From CBFFRJ01 sp963530515 (GTDB lineage Bacteria > Pseudomonadota > Gammaproteobacteria > Enterobacterales > Enterobacteriaceae), in NCBI GenBank assembly GCA_963530515.1, contig CAUSEC010000013.1, forward strand, positions 62,001 to 126,000: a stretch of DNA of 64,000 nucleotides, written 5' to 3'. Position 1 is the first letter of the stretch; the number at the start of each line of letters is the position of its first letter. Below are positions 44,602 to 53,446 of this stretch, in pieces. The notes under the pieces were generated by a model that saw nothing but the letters and a program-made list of their open reading frames with translations, searched no databases and was not told the origin of the DNA. A program made the position numbers and the translations under genes.

Positions 44602-45378
44602 ATGAGCAAAGGTAAAATAATTGTTGCGTCAATGATGTTGTTCTGCGTTTTATGCTTTGCCGCCGTCGCCGCCTGGTTCCTGCTGATTAAAAGCAATAAT
44701 GCTCAGCCGACCAGCCAGCAACAGGTAACGGCGATTCTTCAGGTAACGGCGATTCTTCAGGTGGCGGGGTTAGCCTCGGGGAAAGAAGATGAGGCTACGC
44801 TGAACGCGCTGTTTGAAAAACGGGTGATTGCCCGCAAGGTGAATCTCGACAGCGGCACTCTGCTGCCGGTCACCGCCGGGCAGGAAGCACCGCCATCCTG
44901 TGTCAACCTCGCACCAGACCAGGATCCGGCCCAGGTTCGCCAGCGCTGTAACGTCGCCGATGTCTATCTTGTGCAGAATAATCGCCATGAAATACAGCAA
45001 ATTATCTTGCCCATCGCCGGGAAAGGGGCTAAGTCGATGATGCACGCCTTTATCGCCCTTGAAACCGACGGGCGCACGGTAAAAAACCTGTACTACTACG
45101 AGCAAAACGAAACACCGCTGCTGGGGGCGAGGGTGGAAGATCCCCAGTGGTTACGCCAGTGGCCGGGTAAAAAAGTGTTAAGTGACGAATCCCAGCCGGC
45201 GCTAAAAGTGGTACAGGAGAGCGCTGGCCCGCACGATGATTACACGGTGGACGGTATTACCGGCGCCACCATGACCTCCAGCAGCGTGGAGAAAAGTATT
45301 AATTTCTGGATGGGCAGTCGCGGCTACGGGCATTTTCTTCAGCGCATTGCGATAGATAAGAAATTATTATCAGACTAA
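44602..45378 (+). CDS. Orphan NqrC-like FMN-binding protein
   Basis: This 258-residue protein has one N-terminal membrane helix (about 6-28) and a periplasmic FMN-binding domain very like subunit C of Na+-translocating NADH:quinone reductase: GAKSMMHAFIALETDGRTV, YYEQNETP and DGITGATMTSSS. The last holds T223, the site of covalent FMN attachment by ApbE. None of the other five Nqr genes is nearby. Residues 41-52 read QVTAIL twice, encoded by a perfect 18-bp tandem repeat, after which the family sequence (ILQVAG) resumes. It could be a solo electron carrier. A terminator separates it from the iron operon. Confidence 0.82.
   Translation: MSKGKIIVASMMLFCVLCFAAVAAWFLLIKSNNAQPTSQQQVTAILQVTAILQVAGLASGKEDEATLNALFEKRVIARKVNLDSGTLLPVTAGQEAPPSCVNLAPDQDPAQVRQRCNVADVYLVQNNRHEIQQIILPIAGKGAKSMMHAFIALETDGRTVKNLYYYEQNETPLLGARVEDPQWLRQWPGKKVLSDESQPALKVVQESAGPHDDYTVDGITGATMTSSSVEKSINFWMGSRGYGHFLQRIAIDKKLLSD
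44722..44757 (+). repeat. 18-bp perfect tandem duplication within the nqrC-like gene
   Basis: CAGGTAACGGCGATTCTT occurs twice head-to-tail (44722-44739 and 44740-44757), adding six residues (QVTAIL) in frame just after the membrane helix. A partial third unit (CAGGTGGCG) follows. Confidence 0.95.
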
Positions 45379-45415
45379 GTTTTAAGATTGCCTGAGAAGT
45401 TAATAAATTGTATTT

Positions 45416-45460
45416 AAGCCAGCGTATTTGTTATCGCTGGCTTATTTATTTGCGCTTTTT
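45416..45460 (+). terminator. Terminator after the nqrC-like gene
   Basis: AAGCCAGCG (45416-45424) pairs perfectly with CGCTGGCTT (45435-45443), followed by an AT-rich tail ATTTATTTGCGCTTTTT. It lies in the 306-base gap before the FTR1 gene. Confidence 0.7.
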
Positions 45461-45647
45461 CTTATTATATCCCGCCGCTTATCTGCCGGATGCTTATTAA
45501 TCCTTAAACTAAATACGGAAATAAACCTGATTAATGCGTCAGGAATGTAAGGGTATTACCGCGACAATCTTCGTAATAATTTACACATCCTGAAACTGTT
45601 TGACGGTTTCATGATCCTGGTCATGTACAAACGATAAAAAAGAATCA

Positions 45648-45662
45648 TGATAATCATTATCA
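45648..45662. promoter_or_regulatory. Fur box of the FetMP-type operon
   Basis: TGATAATCATTATCA is a perfect 7-1-7 palindrome matching the Fur consensus GATAATGATAATCATTATC in its inner 15 bases. It lies 23 bases before the GTG start of the FTR1 gene, so it should repress the whole iron operon when iron is plentiful. Confidence 0.85.
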
Positions 45663-45684
45663 TTTGTATTTTACGGTACGCACT

Positions 45685-47625
45685 GTGTTTATTTCCCGCT
45701 CCTTTCTGGTGGCTTTGTTTGGTCTGCTGTTCAGCGCATGCGTCTGGGCGGAAACAAACTACGCCCCTTTTATTGAAGATATTGAGCAACGCCTTGATAA
45801 GACGGCGGAACTTTATCAAAAGCAAAACAGTAATGACGCCCGCCGTGAAGTGCAGATGGCCTATTTCGAAGTGTTCGAAAACCTGGAAGGGCCGATACGC
45901 ATCAATTTTTCCGCCAGCAAAAGCTACGAAATGGAGAGTACCTTCGGCGAAATTCGCAAGATGATCGGCGAGGGCAAACCCCTGAGCGAGGTGCAGGCCA
46001 AAATTGACGGGCTGAAAAAAGCGCTGCGTGAAGTGGAGCCGGTACTCGACGGCGGTCATAAGCTGGTGGCTGAAGAAGCGCATTCAGCGCTGACCCGCGA
46101 TGATATTGCCGTTTACTGGCAGAACAATTTCCGCACCATCGACGATTTACTGGCGCAAGCGGTGACCGAGTACCAGGCGGGCAACTACAGCGCTGCCAGC
46201 CAGCACGTGCAGCAGGCCCATTATCAGGGCTTCAAAAATTCCGAAATGGAGATGTCGGTCCGGCAGAACCGGTCATCAAAAGATGCCGCCTCCATCAACC
46301 AGCAATTTACCGCGCTGATTGCGCTCACCACCCAGCCCGATCGCCTCAACGACGTCTCTTACCAGGTCACCACGCTGTTGCAGGATATCGAGGATGTGCT
46401 GCCTGGCCTGCCGACCACCCGTGATGACCAGCCGGTCACCGCGCCGACGCAGACCGCTGCCAGTGCCCCTGCGGCCAGCGACGCCCCGGCCAACGCCGAC
46501 TGGGCGAGCGTGGCGGACGGCATCAATCAGAGCATCACCGAGGCCATCGCCCGCTATAAGAGCGGCAATGCGCAGGACGCGATTCTGGATGTGCAGGACA
46601 CCTATTTCGACCGCTTCGAAGCCACCGGCATGGAGAACAAAATCGGTTCTCGTGATTCTGCTTTCAAAACCACGCTGGAAAACCACTTTACCCGCCTGGT
46701 GAGCCTGATGAAGGCCGGGCAGTCGGTGGAAACGCTGACGGCAGAGGCAAGCGGGCTGAAAACCGATCTGCAAAGCGCCGTCACCCTGCTCGGTGAAGGG
46801 GAAGAAACCCAGTGGAGCTTGCTGCTTTACAGCCTGATGATCATCGTGCGTGAAGGGCTGGAGGCGCTGCTGATTGTGGCGGCCATCGTGGCCTACATGG
46901 TGAAAAACAATCACCAGGACAAAATGCCGCTGATTCGCCAGTCGGTGATTGTCGCGCTGGTGGTGAGTGTGGTGACGGCGGTGATTTTCCAGATGCTGTT
47001 CACCAACTCCGGGGCCAGCCGCGAACTGCTCGAAGGTTTCACCATGCTGATTGCCGTGTTCATGCTCTTCTCCATGAGCTACTGGCTGCTTTCCAAGGTC
47101 GAAGCACGCCACTGGAAAGCCTGGCTGGAAGGCAAATTATCCCATTCGTTAACGCGCGGTTCGCTGGTTGGATTGTGGCTGACCTGTTTCCTTGCGGTCT
47201 ACCGCGAAGGGGCGGAAACCGTGCTGTTCTACTTCGCCCTGATTGGCGATGCGAAGGATTTGGCCGGCCATATGGCGATTGGCGGCGGCTTTGTTATTGG
47301 CTGCGTGGTGTTGCTCATCGCGTGGCTGGTGATGCGCTATACCGTCGTCAAATTACCGCTCAAACCCTTCTTTATGTTTACCGGCAGTTTTATGTACCTG
47401 ATGGCATTTGTCTTTGCCGGTAAAGGGGTGCTGGAACTGGTGGAAGGCAAGTTGTTCCAGCCAACGTTAATCAATGGATTGCCGGAAATCGGCTGGCTGG
47501 GCATTTATCCCTATGTGGAAACGTTGGTACCGCAGGCGGTGTTGCTGCTGGCGGCCCTGGTGGCGCTGTGGGTGATGCGCCGTCGTCACCAGGTTCCTGG
47601 GGAAACAATTAAAACTAACCCATAG
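45685..47625 (+). CDS. fetM: FTR1-family iron permease, FetM type
   Basis: About 646 residues with a signal-like start (MFISRSFLVALFGLLFSACVWA). A periplasmic extension to about 370 follows, then a seven-helix FTR1 domain. The two iron-binding R-E-x-x-E motifs are REGLE (in IVREGLEALLIVA) and REGAE (in YREGAETVLFYF). The extension contains three similar segments of the form ...A...V...Y...FE..GME..I. With the P19 protein it takes up ferrous iron across the inner membrane. The GTG start at 45685 is close to the Fur box; the start is less sure than the frame. First gene of a seven-gene iron operon. Confidence 0.88.
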   Translation: MFISRSFLVALFGLLFSACVWAETNYAPFIEDIEQRLDKTAELYQKQNSNDARREVQMAYFEVFENLEGPIRINFSASKSYEMESTFGEIRKMIGEGKPLSEVQAKIDGLKKALREVEPVLDGGHKLVAEEAHSALTRDDIAVYWQNNFRTIDDLLAQAVTEYQAGNYSAASQHVQQAHYQGFKNSEMEMSVRQNRSSKDAASINQQFTALIALTTQPDRLNDVSYQVTTLLQDIEDVLPGLPTTRDDQPVTAPTQTAASAPAASDAPANADWASVADGINQSITEAIARYKSGNAQDAILDVQDTYFDRFEATGMENKIGSRDSAFKTTLENHFTRLVSLMKAGQSVETLTAEASGLKTDLQSAVTLLGEGEETQWSLLLYSLMIIVREGLEALLIVAAIVAYMVKNNHQDKMPLIRQSVIVALVVSVVTAVIFQMLFTNSGASRELLEGFTMLIAVFMLFSMSYWLLSKVEARHWKAWLEGKLSHSLTRGSLVGLWLTCFLAVYREGAETVLFYFALIGDAKDLAGHMAIGGGFVIGCVVLLIAWLVMRYTVVKLPLKPFFMFTGSFMYLMAFVFAGKGVLELVEGKLFQPTLINGLPEIGWLGIYPYVETLVPQAVLLLAALVALWVMRRRHQVPGETIKTNP

Positions 47626-47654
47626 TCCATTTTTAAGACGAGAGGATGTGTCAG

Positions 47655-48182
47655 ATGACCATGAAGAAGAGCCTGATTGCCAGCGCAGTCATTGCCGGGA
47701 TTTTCGCTGCACCTGCGGCGTTTGCATTCCAGGAACACCCGGCGGGTGAACCGATCAAAATGAACGAAATGGAACTGGCCGCCGTTTATTTGCAGCCTAT
47801 TGATATGGAACCGCGCGGCATGGGGCTGCCAGCAGCGAAAGCCGATATCCATCTGGAAGCAGACATTCATGCGACCGAAGGGAACAAAAACGGTTTCGGC
47901 GCGGGTGAATGGATTCCGTATCTGACCATCAGCTATACCCTGGTGAACACCGACAGCGGTGAAAAACAGGAAGGGACCTTCATGCCAATGGTGGCGAGCG
48001 ATGGCCCGCACTACGGTGCGAACATCAAAATGATGGGCGTGGGTAACTACAAAGTAACCTACCACATCGAGCCGCCAGCCAAAGCGGGTATGCACCGTCA
48101 CACTGACACCGAAACCGGTGTTGGCCGCTGGTGGAAACCGTTCGACGTCAGCTACGACTTCAAATACGTCGGCCTGAATTAA
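47655..48182 (+). CDS. fetP: Periplasmic iron-transport protein P19/Tpd family, FetP
   Basis: This 175-residue periplasmic protein has a signal peptide (MKKSLIASAVIAGIFAAPAAFA). It is an Ig-like dimeric metal-binding protein of the P19/FetP/Tp34 type. Conserved His/Met ligand segments include IHLEADIHATEGN, SDGPHYGANIKMMG and AGMHRHTDTETGVGRWW. It binds copper and iron sites and delivers iron to FetM. AGAGG lies 9 bases before the ATG. It follows the FTR1 gene by 29 bases. Confidence 0.92.
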   Translation: MTMKKSLIASAVIAGIFAAPAAFAFQEHPAGEPIKMNEMELAAVYLQPIDMEPRGMGLPAAKADIHLEADIHATEGNKNGFGAGEWIPYLTISYTLVNTDSGEKQEGTFMPMVASDGPHYGANIKMMGVGNYKVTYHIEPPAKAGMHRHTDTETGVGRWWKPFDVSYDFKYVGLN

Positions 48183-48291
48183 TACACACGCAGGTGCAGG
48201 TGTTATCCACGCGGGAGGGTCATTTTGGCCAGCCCGCGCTCTGCTTTCTGGCGTATCACCGCTGCATATCCTTCCCGGTTGAGTTGAAGTT

Positions 48292-49671
48292 ATGAGTTAC
48301 TTTTTCGTCACCACGCTACAGGTTTTTTTCTGCGTCGCTCTGCTGAGCGGGCTGCTCTGGAGCCGTAACCCCCTCCCGACGGTGCGCCCGCTGGTGCTGA
48401 CCACCCTCGCGGGCCTGGCTGTCGGGCTGCTGTTTGGCATGGGCTTCAAAGGTTCTCAGCAGATTCAGCTACTGCTGGTGGGGGCTGAGCTGCTGGTCAC
48501 GCTCCTGTTCCTGTTGAGTTTCTGGTGGGTGCCGCATCGCGTGCGCTACCTGTGGCAGGCGGTGCTGGTGTTCGGTGCTGCACGACACTGGGGGCTTGAT
48601 CCCAACCTGGAAGGGCTGACCAGCACCCATGTGCTCAACACCGATCTGTTGCTTAATCTCACCGCGCTGGTGCTGGCCTTTGCCGTGCTGAGCCTGGCGG
48701 CCGCCATGTGCGGCATGCTGGTGCGCCGCATCCGCTGGGCTTTCTGGCCGCTCACGCTGGTGGTGATGGTCATGCTGTGGCTGCCCGTAAGCGGAAACCT
48801 GCTGCTGCTGTTGATGAAGCTCCAGGTGGTGCCACTGGTGAAATCGCTGCTGAGCTTTGTGGCGAAGGTGACAAATAACGCCGAAATCTATAACTGGGTC
48901 GGGGCAGGAGTACTGCTGTTCCTCGGCCTGTGCTGGCTCCCGACCCTGCGCGGTTATTACCGCGACGTCTGGACCACCCGCGACCCGATTGCCCACCGCC
49001 TGGCCCGCGCGCAGCGCCGTAACGCCACACGCCTGCTGCTCACCACCGTCGGCTGCGCCGCCGTGGTCATTGCCAGCCAGATGTGGTGGAACCTGGTAGC
49101 CTCGCAGCCGCCGCAGTTATCCGAAGCCCAGCCGGTGACCCTTGCCAGCGACGGCATGGTGCACCTGCCGGTCGAGCAACTACGTGACGGCAAACTGCAT
49201 CGCTTCGTCTGGGTCGCGGACGACGGCAAAGCGGTGCGCTTTTTCATCATCAACCGTTACCCGGACAAACTGCGCTTTGGCGTGGTGTTCGACGCCTGCC
49301 TGCTGTGCGGTGACCAGGGCTATGTGATGGAAGGTAACCAGGTGATTTGCGTGGCCTGCGGGGTACACATTTTCATTCCGTCGATTGGCAAAGCGGGCGG
49401 CTGTAACCCGGTACCGATCGACAACTGGCGTAACGATGACAAAGAGTTGGTTATCCCTGGTGAGGCGCTGGCGACGGGAGTGAACTACTTCTCAACGGTG
49501 GTGACCATCAAGGTGACCGACCCGGTTGATAAAACCCAACTGACCAACACCGCAGCCGAGTTCAAATACAGCTGGGGCGGCAAAACCTGGTTCTTTGCTA
49601 ATGAGGCGAACTACAACCGCTTCCGCGCGGCACCCGAGCAGTTCGCGCCCGGCGTGGCGAAGGAGGAATAG
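48292..49671 (+). CDS. DUF2318 membrane protein of the FetMP operon
   Basis: This 459-residue protein has about nine membrane helices in the first 260 residues and a C-terminal extracytoplasmic domain. Paired cysteines occur in DACLLCGDQGY and VICVACGVHIF, fitting a redox or metal-binding DUF2318 fold ("Fe-S-membrane protein"). In FTR1-P19 operons of Campylobacter, Yersinia and E. coli this gene follows p19 in the same place. It is thought to act in iron reduction or delivery, but the mechanism is not settled. Confidence 0.87.
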   Translation: MSYFFVTTLQVFFCVALLSGLLWSRNPLPTVRPLVLTTLAGLAVGLLFGMGFKGSQQIQLLLVGAELLVTLLFLLSFWWVPHRVRYLWQAVLVFGAARHWGLDPNLEGLTSTHVLNTDLLLNLTALVLAFAVLSLAAAMCGMLVRRIRWAFWPLTLVVMVMLWLPVSGNLLLLLMKLQVVPLVKSLLSFVAKVTNNAEIYNWVGAGVLLFLGLCWLPTLRGYYRDVWTTRDPIAHRLARAQRRNATRLLLTTVGCAAVVIASQMWWNLVASQPPQLSEAQPVTLASDGMVHLPVEQLRDGKLHRFVWVADDGKAVRFFIINRYPDKLRFGVVFDACLLCGDQGYVMEGNQVICVACGVHIFIPSIGKAGGCNPVPIDNWRNDDKELVIPGEALATGVNYFSTVVTIKVTDPVDKTQLTNTAAEFKYSWGGKTWFFANEANYNRFRAAPEQFAPGVAKEE

Positions 49672-49673
49672 TC

Positions 49674-50957
49674 ATGTTATGGCGAATGCTACGGCAGTCC
49701 TGGGGGCGTAATCTGCGGCGCAAAATGCTGGCGATCCTCACCGTCTTTCTGGCCTCCAGCCTCATCTCTGCGCTGCTGGCGGTATCGATTGATATCGGCG
49801 ACAAGATGTCGCGCGAGCTGAAATCCTACGGCGCAAACATTCTGATTGAGCCTGCCGGGCAGGCGGCGCTGCCCGCCATGTTCAGCGAGAAAAGCAACCC
49901 ACTTTCGGGCCAGGATTTCCTCGACGAAAAAGAGCTGCCCAATATCAAAGATATCTTCTGGCGTAACAACATCGTGGGCTTTGCCCCGATGCTTGGCGGC
50001 GACGTGACGGTGGGCGGGCGCGACGTGCGGGTACTCGGCACTTTCTTCAGCCAGCCGGTAGATATCCCCGACGAAGAGGGGTATCAGACCGGGCAGCGTA
50101 CCGTCAGCCCGTTCTGGCAGGTCACCGGTGAGTGGCCGCAGGAGCCGGTGGGCGACGTGCCGCAAACCCTGGTGGGCCATGCGCTGGCACGTAACAACGG
50201 CTGGAAACCAGGGGACACACTCACCTTACAGGCCGGAAACCAGACGCAGACCGTTACCGTCAGCGGGATTCTGTCCAGCGGCGGTGACGAAGACAATCAA
50301 CTGGTGATGCCGCTGGCTGTCGTTCAGCAACTGCTTAATCTGCAAGGCAAAGTGCAGGCCATTCGCGTCTCGGCGCTGACGGTGCCGGAAAACGAGCTCT
50401 CGCGCCGCGCCCGTGAAAATCTTGATGCGCTGAACGCCGAAGAATACGACCTCTGGTACTGCACGGCCTATGTTTCGTCCATTGCTCACCAGCTTGAAGA
50501 GGCGATTTCCGGCGCGGAAGTGCGCCCGGTCTGGCAGGTTGCCGCGTCCGAAGGGGTGGTTATCGACAAAATCCAGCTGTTGATGGGCGTCGTGACGCTG
50601 GCCGCACTGGCCGCCGCCGCGATGGGCATTGCCTCGCTGATGACCAGTACCATTATGGAGCGCGCCAAAGAGATAGGCCTGATGAAAGCGCTGGGTGCGC
50701 GTCAGTGGCAGATCCTGCTGCTGTTCTACCTGGAAGCGGCCTCAAGCGGCCTGGTCGGCGGGGCCGTCGGCTGCATTGCGGGCTGGGGGCTGGCGAAAGC
50801 CATCGGCCTGATGCTGTTTGATGCGCCGCTTAACTTTGCGTGGATTGTGTTCCCCTGTGTGCTGGTGGTGGCGGTGCTGATTGCCGTTATCGGCACCTGG
50901 TTCCCGGCGCGCCGTATTGCCCGGCTTTATCCTGTGGAGGTGCTCTATGGCCGCTAA
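49674..50957 (+). CDS. FtsX-like permease 1 of the FetMP operon
   Basis: This 427-residue MacB/FtsX-type permease has an N-terminal helix, a large extracytoplasmic domain (about 45-280) and three C-terminal helices. MERAKEIGLMKALGARQWQIL is the typical cytoplasmic loop of MacB-like permeases. It starts 3 bases after the DUF2318 gene and overlaps the second FtsX gene by 11 bases. With the second permease and the ATPase it would form an ABC-type complex acting on the periplasmic side. Confidence 0.88.
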   Translation: MLWRMLRQSWGRNLRRKMLAILTVFLASSLISALLAVSIDIGDKMSRELKSYGANILIEPAGQAALPAMFSEKSNPLSGQDFLDEKELPNIKDIFWRNNIVGFAPMLGGDVTVGGRDVRVLGTFFSQPVDIPDEEGYQTGQRTVSPFWQVTGEWPQEPVGDVPQTLVGHALARNNGWKPGDTLTLQAGNQTQTVTVSGILSSGGDEDNQLVMPLAVVQQLLNLQGKVQAIRVSALTVPENELSRRARENLDALNAEEYDLWYCTAYVSSIAHQLEEAISGAEVRPVWQVAASEGVVIDKIQLLMGVVTLAALAAAAMGIASLMTSTIMERAKEIGLMKALGARQWQILLLFYLEAASSGLVGGAVGCIAGWGLAKAIGLMLFDAPLNFAWIVFPCVLVVAVLIAVIGTWFPARRIARLYPVEVLYGR

Positions 50958-52077
50958 GCACGACATGCTCTGGCTTCTGGTCTGGCGCGCATTGCGCCTG
51001 CGTATGCAGCGCGTCAGCGTGGTGTTTGCCGCCCTCACCGTGGGGGCAACCATTGTGACCGCGCTCTCCGCCGTGTGGTTCGACATCAACACCAAAATGA
51101 GCGAAGAGCTGCGCACCTTTGGGGCCAACTTTTACATCGGGCCGGGGCACGGCTCCAGTATGCCGCAGCCGGAATTGCAGGCCATTCTCGATAAAGCCCC
51201 GCAAGGGTTGATTCACGGTGCCAGCCCCTGGCTGTACGGCATGGCGCGCACCGAACTTGAGAAGGTGGTGATGGTCGGCGTGTGGTTTGAATCGATGCAA
51301 AAACTGGCCCCGTACTGGCAGGTGACCGGCAACTGGATTGGCGTGAGTTTTGATGACCGGAACGCGATGGTTGGCGTCAAACTGGCCGAGCGCCTGAACG
51401 TGAAGCCGGGCGACAGCATCACCCTGGTCGATCACAAAGAACGCAAAAAGCTGCTGGTCAAAGGCATCGTCGAAGCGGGGGATGCCACCGACAACATGTT
51501 GATTGTCAGCCTCGATGTGGCGCAACAATGGCTGCATCAGCCGGACAAAATCAGCCACGCGCTGCTCAGCGTGAGTAACGATGTCGGGCAAGTGGAAAAC
51601 TACGCGAAGACGTTGCAACAGCAGTACCCGGATCTTGAAATTCGCCCGGTGCGTAAAGTGTCGGCCTCTGAGGGGCAGGTGCTCGACAAGATAAAAGGGC
51701 TGATGGGGCTGGTTTCCGTCGTCATTCTGGCACTCTCGTCGCTGTGCGTGAACACCACCCTGATGGCGATAGTGGGCGAACGCGCACGGGAGTTCGCCCT
51801 GCAAAAAGCGCTCGGCTCCAGCAACGGCGACATCATGCGCCAGATGCTGATGGAGACCGGGATTATCGCGCTGGCCGCAGTAGTGACGGGCTGGGTGTTG
51901 GGTTATCTGCTGGCCCAGCTGTTGGGCATGACGGTGTTCAATGCGGCGATTTCCCTGCGCCTGCCCGTGCTGCCCATCACCCTGGTGCTGTCTTTGCTGG
52001 TCGCGGTGCTCGCGGCCATTGTTCCGGTGCGGCGCGCGGTCAGCGTCGAGCCTGCAAAAGTCCTGAAAGGAGAGTAA
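50947..52077 (+). CDS. FtsX-like permease 2 of the FetMP operon
   Basis: This 376-residue paralogue of the preceding FtsX-type protein has the same four-helix layout and REFALQKALGSSNGDIMRQML in place of the first protein's KEIGLMKALGAR loop. The ATG at 50947 (MAAKHDMLWLLVWR) overlaps the first permease by 11 bases; an earlier in-frame start is not needed. The two permeases probably heterodimerise with the ATPase encoded next. Confidence 0.88.
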   Translation: MAAKHDMLWLLVWRALRLRMQRVSVVFAALTVGATIVTALSAVWFDINTKMSEELRTFGANFYIGPGHGSSMPQPELQAILDKAPQGLIHGASPWLYGMARTELEKVVMVGVWFESMQKLAPYWQVTGNWIGVSFDDRNAMVGVKLAERLNVKPGDSITLVDHKERKKLLVKGIVEAGDATDNMLIVSLDVAQQWLHQPDKISHALLSVSNDVGQVENYAKTLQQQYPDLEIRPVRKVSASEGQVLDKIKGLMGLVSVVILALSSLCVNTTLMAIVGERAREFALQKALGSSNGDIMRQMLMETGIIALAAVVTGWVLGYLLAQLLGMTVFNAAISLRLPVLPITLVLSLLVAVLAAIVPVRRAVSVEPAKVLKGE

Positions 52078-52081
52078 CGCC

Positions 52082-52777
52082 ATGTCTGTCACGCATATTC
52101 CGCAGATGGCGATTGAAACCCGCCACCTGTTCAAACGCTTCGGTGACGTCACCGCGCTGGACGATATCAATTTGCGCATCGCCCGCGGCGAGTTCGTGGC
52201 GATTATGGGGGCCTCCGGCTCCGGTAAAACCACGCTGATGAATATCCTGACCTGTCTGGACACCGCCACCGAAGGGCAGGTGATTCTGGACGGCACCGAT
52301 GCCGCCGCCCTGGACGAAGAGGGCCGCCGCCGTTTTCGCGCTGAGAAAATCGGCCTCGTGTTCCAGCAGTTCCACCTGATTCCGTTCCTGACGGCGCTGG
52401 AAAACGTCATGCTGGCGCAGCACTACCATAGCGTGGTGGATGAAGCTGCCGCCCGCGCCGTGCTGGCCCAGGTGGGGCTTGAGCACCGTGTGACCCACCT
52501 GCCAAGCCAGCTTTCCGGCGGGGAGCAGCAAAGGGTGTGTATCGCCCGTGCGCTGGTGAACGAGCCGCCGGTGATTTTTGCCGATGAGCCCACCGGTAAC
52601 CTGGACGAAGAGAACGAACAGCGTGTGCTGGACCTGCTCACCGACCTGCACCGCCAGGGGCGTACCATTGTGATGGTGACCCACAACCCGGCGCTGGGGC
52701 AGTTTGCAGACCGCATCGTGCGTTTACAACACGGCAAATATCTTGGTGAGGAGAAGGCACATCATGCGCTGGCTTAA
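52082..52777 (+). CDS. LolD/MacB-type ABC ATPase of the FetMP operon
   Basis: This 231-residue ATPase has Walker A GASGSGKTT, signature LSGGEQQRVCIARALV, Walker B VIFADEPTGNLDEE and switch MVTHNP. It energises the two FtsX-like permeases of the operon. Such complexes transmit force rather than transport a solute; in FetMP loci their exact task is not settled. It starts 4 bases after permease 2, and its end is overlapped by the thioredoxin-like gene. Confidence 0.92.
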   Translation: MSVTHIPQMAIETRHLFKRFGDVTALDDINLRIARGEFVAIMGASGSGKTTLMNILTCLDTATEGQVILDGTDAAALDEEGRRRFRAEKIGLVFQQFHLIPFLTALENVMLAQHYHSVVDEAAARAVLAQVGLEHRVTHLPSQLSGGEQQRVCIARALVNEPPVIFADEPTGNLDEENEQRVLDLLTDLHRQGRTIVMVTHNPALGQFADRIVRLQHGKYLGEEKAHHALA

Positions 52778-53249
52778 CGGAATGGTTCTGGTGCTTCTGG
52801 TGCTGCTGAGCGGCTGTAAAGAAGAGAAACTGGCGAAAGGGGCCCCCGCTCCCGCGCTGGCGGCCTTTGATATGTACGGCAAAGACGTCAGCCTCGACAG
52901 CTGGAAGGGCAAAGGGGTGTACCTCAACTTCTGGTCTTCCAGCTGCGGCGGTTGCCTCGCGGAAATGGACACCTTACAAGCGCTGAGTGAAAAGTATGGG
53001 GGTAACGTGGTGGTCGTCGCCGTCAACACCGACCCGGATTCGGTGGACATCAACGCGCTGCTGGTCAAACACCAGATAACCTACCCGGTGGTGCGCGACC
53101 AGCTCAAAATCACCCAGGAACGTTACAAAGTGATCGGCACCCCCACCTCCGTCACCATCGACAGCCAGGGCCGCGTGCTCGACCTGCACCAGGGCGTGCG
53201 TAAGCCCGCAGATCTGCGGGACACCTTTGTGCGCCTGGCCAGTAACTGA
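52764..53249 (+). CDS. TlpA-like thioredoxin-fold lipoprotein of the FetMP operon
   Basis: This 161-residue protein has a lipobox LLSGC (lipid-modified C18) and a thioredoxin/TlpA fold. The active site is WSSSCGGCLAEM (C61-G-G-C64), with cis-Pro in VIGTPTSVTI. It is attached to a membrane and probably reduces a partner such as the DUF2318 cysteines. It is the last gene of the operon. Related clusters usually carry two thioredoxin-like genes; only one is present here. The ATG at 52764 follows AGGAGAAGG. Confidence 0.88.
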   Translation: MRWLNGMVLVLLVLLSGCKEEKLAKGAPAPALAAFDMYGKDVSLDSWKGKGVYLNFWSSSCGGCLAEMDTLQALSEKYGGNVVVVAVNTDPDSVDINALLVKHQITYPVVRDQLKITQERYKVIGTPTSVTIDSQGRVLDLHQGVRKPADLRDTFVRLASN

Positions 53250-53264
53250 CGCACCCCGTAAAAA

Positions 53265-53300
53265 CCCAGGCCGGAGAAGCACAACGCCATCCGGCCTGAT
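53265..53300. repeat. REP-like palindrome
   Basis: AGGCCGG (53268-53274) and CCGGCCT (53291-53297) enclose ACAACGCCAT, the typical form of an enterobacterial REP element. It sits 20 bases after the iron operon. Confidence 0.7.
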
Positions 53301-53446
53301 TTCTCTCTGAGGGTTGCGAGCAGCCTTCTGCTTCTCGCGTTCGCTCATCCCATCGCTCTTTTCGCTGCGATACAGTCAACGATATTCAATTTGTTTAATA
53401 AGTGCCTGGATGCACCGGAGCACATTTTTAACACTCATTGTCCTGA

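Noticed and set aside
44463..44696. Minus-strand 77-codon frame upstream of the nqrC-like gene
   Set aside because: It overlaps the NqrC-like start and leader, has no ribosome site of note and no recognisable features.
50887..52410. Minus-strand open frame (507 codons) opposite the FtsX-like permease and ATPase genes
   Set aside because: Shadow of three real genes; translation is low-complexity and lacks any recognisable domain.
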